The notes beneath the pieces are model-generated. The model was given only the letters and a program-made list of their open reading frames with translations. It made no database searches and was not told the DNA's origin. Positions 44,606 through 48,334 of a stretch of DNA of 48,334 nt are shown here, one piece after another. The stretch lies in assembly GCA_015680685.1 (NCBI GenBank), contig MNCI01002098.1:959053-1007386 (forward strand), in the 5' to 3' direction. The stretch comes from Gnetum montanum. Taxonomy: Eukaryota > Streptophyta > Gnetopsida > Gnetales > Gnetaceae. Position 1 is the first letter of the stretch; each line of letters starts with the position of its first letter. The position numbers and the translations under genes are program-made.

Positions 44606-45547
44606 TGATGAGTGGTAAGGTACCCCTACAATCAACCATATGAATGCAAGCATTTCACACATGATCCAATCAAACTTTGCAGACAGGCTAGTTGTGGTAT
44701 CTAAATAGTTACTTGTTGATTGTAGTTTGTTGTCTTTTCACCTGGACTAGTATATGCTTTGTCACATATGGTTTAATCCAGAGTGAGGTGTATGATGTGT
44801 TCCTAAACTAATGCTACTCTTGGAGGCGATGAAAAATAATCTTAACTAAGCTAGGAGAAAAAGGGGGAGAGAGTTATGCTAAGAGGAAATAGGGGGAGAG
44901 AATCTAAACTAGCCTAAGTGTGATGAGCATTTGTTCCTTAATCATCCATACACATCTTGGACCTCATGCACAACTACCACATGGCCTAGGTATACTACTA
45001 GGATACCAAGTAGTCATACTTAAATTCTTGTGACTAAGTTGTACTCATTCTGCGTTTAAGGAGTTTAGGGTGAAGAGATATTAGCTATAAAAGAAAAAAA
45101 TAACAATAACAATTAAATAATTAAACTAAGTGAATGCCATAATGATGAAGTAATATCAATCTTTATTTCCGGTCATGTGCATGTCCAAGTACATCACACT
45201 CGAATAAAGGTGCAATACAATTATAGTCATCACAATGCTAGCATGCACTAGGAGAAACGAATTGAGAGGAAAAAGTGACAAAAATACTCTACTATAATAC
45301 TAAACTGACTCACTAAAAACTCTCTCTTCCCATGTGCCTACATGTTTATTTATAGGCACACACATGAACCATGATATCATGTACCCGATATTTCTTGTGA
45401 GGTCACGATATCATGTACCTGATAATAGGGGTCCGATATCAGGACCTATTAGACCTGGTATCCTATACCTGATATTAGGAGTCCAATAACAGGGGTCTGA
45501 TAACAGGACTCGATAGACCATGACACCTGACAAACCACAACTCATCA
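44606..45547 (-). mobile_element. El8 5' LTR
   Basis: 942 bases, perfect TGATGAG...CTCATCA ends. TATA at 45347-45356 (minus) with GATATC words at about 45372-45445. Very similar to its 3' partner, with scattered transitions and short indels. Confidence 0.9.
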
Positions 45548-46029
45548 CCTACATTCAAACCATCATTCAATTATTTTCTCTTGGTTTTAGGATCAACAAT
45601 AAAATCCATTCAATGTATTTGAAGATTGAAAATTTGGAAACTAGTGCTCATATTTCCAACTTAAAGATGTAAAGAGAAGAGAATTAGGGAATTTGACAAA
45701 GATTGATCTACCCCTTCACAGGAATGAGGCCCAAGTTGAACTATTATAAATCTAGTGTGTTCATTTTCATTCTTTATTTTTTTGTTTGCTCCATTTCTCA
45801 TTCATGCATACATGAGATCTAGATTTAATTTATGCTTACCTAAATAGAAAATTAGAAGATTTAATAAGATTTTGTATTTCAAGTGTTAAAATTTTAAAGC
45901 TAGTTTTTATTACATCCTATTCATTCCATCTAGGGTACAATGGATCTATAAGTAGCCTTAAAAATTGATCTTTCTTCTAGAAGGGATAAAGTCCTTGAGA
46001 GCTAACTTAGATGAATAGCCATGATTTCT
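45548..46029. other. Unassigned AT-rich sequence right of El8
   Basis: No feature is recognised. It could be the 5' leader of the Copia copy that follows, but no LTR end or tRNA-Met primer site was found. Confidence 0.45.
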
Positions 46030-46375
46030 ATACCTTCATAAGCCTCCTTATTTTAATAGAAATAATTATAGCTATTAATAAAATCCATGGACATATTTTT
46101 ACAATCAATAATTTTTGATATTTGGCCATTAGTAGAAAATGATTATTTAGATTAAACTAAAATCATTTTTGACATCACAAATATGAAAGATCAATTAAAG
46201 TAATTTGATTATGAAAAGAAAGCTCATCTAGTGAATGTGAAGGCTATGAATGCTCTTTATTATACTCTATACATGAAAGAATATAAGAAGATTTCTTGTT
46301 ATACTATGTCTAAGTAGATTTAGAACTACCTTAAAAGAATACATAAAGGGTCCAACAGAGTCAATGATAAGACAT
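46030..46375 (+). pseudogene. Copia gag, first part (El9)
   Basis: The frame contains HKPPYFNRNNYSY (46037-46075), matching the PPxFxGxNYxxW start of Copia Gag (UBN2-type). About 46200-46370 reads HLVNVKAMNALYYTL and KKISCYTMSK, then HKGSNRVNDK, equal in order to the NAKAMNAL / SxCxTAKEIW / HEGTxxVK words of the domain. Several stops. A different superfamily from all other elements here. The frame is broken by an insertion after NDK. Confidence 0.75.
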
Positions 46376-47540
46376 TTAGTAACAATTTGTAAGTTGATTG
46401 TAATCCATGGATTTGGGAAGTCTATCATGTTCCCTGTGTTTATAGTCTAACATGTTTGGTTATGGTTTATGTCTCCTAGGTATGCTCCCTTGCTTTTTGT
46501 ATCATATTTTTGGATTGTGTGCATGATTTCAATCTCCTTAGCATGATTTTGGCTTTATTGAGTTCTATGCTCATTTCAAAATAATGCTTGGAATCCTAGC
46601 AAGGGAGGTGCACTAACTTCCCTATGCTAATGCACCCCTTGCTTGCCCAAGTGTAGGCCTAAGTGCTAAAAGTGTAATCTAATTAGCTTGGGCTATGTTG
46701 ACGGATCTCTGTTGACTCTTGGATAGTGACAAACCTCCACCCTTACATTGAAAAAACTATGAATACTCAAGATGAGCTCTCACATACAACTTTGTCTTAA
46801 TTTGAATTTCATTTCAATTTTTAGCATCTTGTTTATATAAAGTGATCTTCCTCCCTTGGGTAAGTTGATTCATTTCCTTATCTTATGTGTGTTTTGAGTC
46901 ATCGCTTTCATAAGTATGGCTAGGCCCTATTAGAGTGCTACCTTGCTTACGTATTCTGAAACTATTTGGTTGATGTAGAGTCTAGTGCTTACATGATGAA
47001 TAACGCTTATGTTTTTCTTATTTCACCATTGATGCCTTAAAAATAAAAATAACATAAATATTTATTTAATTTCTATTTGATGAAGCTACAATAATTCATT
47101 TCTTATCCAAGGAGGTGATAACTATACAACATGTTGTTGGGTCATTTAGGTTATATCTAAGAGCCATATCTAAGAGCCATATGTGGTGTTGTACCTATCT
47201 GCAAGAGGGATTTCAACAAAAGTATTACCCTTGTCCCGAGGTGTGTGATTATAATGCATATGTATTTATTATTTGTTTCTTATAAAGATAAAATCTATGA
47301 AAATTATAAAATATAAAAAATATAAATATTTTCTCTATCTCTCAATATGGCAACATAGGTTTTAATTATATCATATGTATTATAATATCTTTTATATTTC
47401 TTGAACAAAAGAATATACGTGAGTGTTCTTGACAATCTACTCAACATTGTTTTCAAAGATTATGAGTAGATCACACTATGATTTGTATGATATATCCCAT
47501 TAGTTTAAAACTAGTGGGACCCCTATTACTCAAGATTACT
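46376..47540. mobile_element. Insertion of unknown class inside the Copia gag
   Basis: About 1.17 kb separates two halves of the Copia gag. Its edges may carry a 4-base AAGA repeat, and its ends show at most a weak inverted similarity (TAGTAACA at the start against GAGTAATA from the end). No coding region is recognised. A 13-base tandem duplication (ATATCTAAGAGCC) lies near 47155-47180. Confidence 0.45.
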
Positions 47541-48180
47541 AAAATTTAGATTCTTTAATAGTGGTTTGAGAATATTAAAATAAAAGAGGAGACCATCAAA
47601 GAATATGTTTCAAACTAATGAAATCATGAAATAAGCTTAAAAATATTTATGATTCCATTGAAAAATTTTAAATTGTAAGGAAGATTCTTAGGACTCTACC
47701 TAAAATATTTTACTCAAAAGTTACACCCATATATTAAGAAAGAGATATAGGTACCATAAAACTTGAGGAGCTATAAGGAAATATGGTTGCTCATGAAATG
47801 ACATTTCATGATAAAGATTCATGTCAAAAAGAGAAGAAAGAAAATAAGAGTCTTTTTCTCAAAAGTATTTAAAATGATCAAAATGAATCAAATGATGAAT
47901 TGAGAAATGAAGAATAAGCTCTTCACACAAACCAATTTGGCAAAACTCTTAGAGAAAATTTCTCTAAGAAAAAGTACAAGAAATAAAATGAAAGAATAAA
48001 AAGAAAAAGAAAGGATTCAATGTTATTACTATGAAGGATTTAGACATGTTTATCATAGAATGTCTAATCAAAAAAGAGGAAAGGATCACCATCTGAAACA
48101 AAAAGGAAAAATTTCATTCAAGTGCTCTTGGGATGATGAAGATAAAAAAGACCTTTAGGAGAAGAATTCACAAAGGAATG
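47541..48180 (+). pseudogene. Copia gag, second part (El9)
   Basis: Resumes with EETIKEY (about 47590) and, after shifts, LKSYTHI-like and GAIRKYGCS-like readings in the order expected for the second half of Copia Gag. A Lys-rich stretch leads to QCYYYEGFRHVYHRM (about 48020-48065), a decayed CCHC knuckle with the second and third Cys replaced. The capsid role is that of the Copia family; this copy is dead. Confidence 0.6.
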
Positions 48181-48334
48181 AAAATTTGTCTTAATGATGA
48201 CACTTGAAGGAGATGAGTAGCCCATGTAAGAGGATCTGCAAGATGAAAATATTAATGATAAAGAAAGGTACAAAGATTTATTGGATACTTTTTAAAGGCT
48301 ATAAAAAATTTGCAAAAAGATTAAGAGAAAACTT
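48181..48334. other. Window end, nothing recognised
   Basis: AT-rich, presumably further decayed Copia sequence. Confidence 0.3.

Larger units (their letters stand above)
39228..45547 (-). mobile_element. El8: complete non-autonomous element, gag only
   Basis: Two LTRs of 958 and 942 bases, a primer site, ORF1 with gag but no protease or pol, T-rich tract, conserved block, hairpin, a shortened ORF2 and a polypurine tract within 6.3 kb. Flanks CTTAC (39223-39227) and CCTAC (45548-45552) differ by one C/T change, a convincing target duplication. It fits the class known as TR-GAG (terminal-repeat retrotransposons carrying only gag) and would need pol from a relative such as El7. Confidence 0.85.

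Overview
The window looks like intergenic DNA from a large, repeat-rich seed-plant genome. Nearly everything that can be recognised is LTR-retrotransposon sequence. It is AT-rich, most of it is depleted of CpG, and every coding region carries stops and frameshifts. I recognise no host gene, no functional tRNA or rRNA and no CRISPR. The species cannot be named from the sequence; the depth of nesting and the decay would fit a conifer-like genome or another very large one.

Most of the window is one Ty3-type family with the Athila-like (env-class) plan. LTRs of about 0.85-0.97 kb start TGATGAG (or close) and end CTCATCA. A primer-binding site matching the 3' end of tRNA-Asp follows the 5' LTR. 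Then come gag(-pol), a long T-rich tract, a non-coding middle region, a second ORF with a coiled coil (ORF2, in the position of an env-like gene), and a GGGGGTA polypurine tract. I number the copies. El1: LTR 1-575 (-). El2: 576-6215 (+), broken at both ends. El3: 6235-9576 (-), broken. El4: 10379-11842 continuing at 38017-38570 (+). El5: 11843-38016 (+). El6: 15489-33425 (+). El7: 22152-33159 (-), the only copy with pol. El8: 39228-45547 (-), complete but lacking pol. El7 lies inside the 3' LTR of El6, El6 inside ORF1 of El5, and El5 inside the gag region of El4, so the nest is four deep. Element 9, at the right end, is a decayed Copia gag split by a 1.17 kb insertion.

The most interesting material is in the middle regions of the family. 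Five copies keep a stem-loop whose arms pair and show compensatory changes. About 450-550 bases before it is a conserved block, in most copies ending in a splice-donor-like AAG|GT. Two copies carry, about 450-515 bases before the ORF2 start, a promoter-like segment resembling the promoter region of their own LTR. Together these suggest ORF2 is expressed from a separate, possibly spliced or internally initiated RNA. A second puzzle is a Cys/His-containing module in ORF1 of the copies without pol.

The assembly has visible faults. Four single-N gaps occur; two are flanked by exact direct duplications, and two bracket a 318-base contig that is inserted backwards. Flipping that contig restores the El6/El7 junction and reveals a perfect CATTG target-site duplication.
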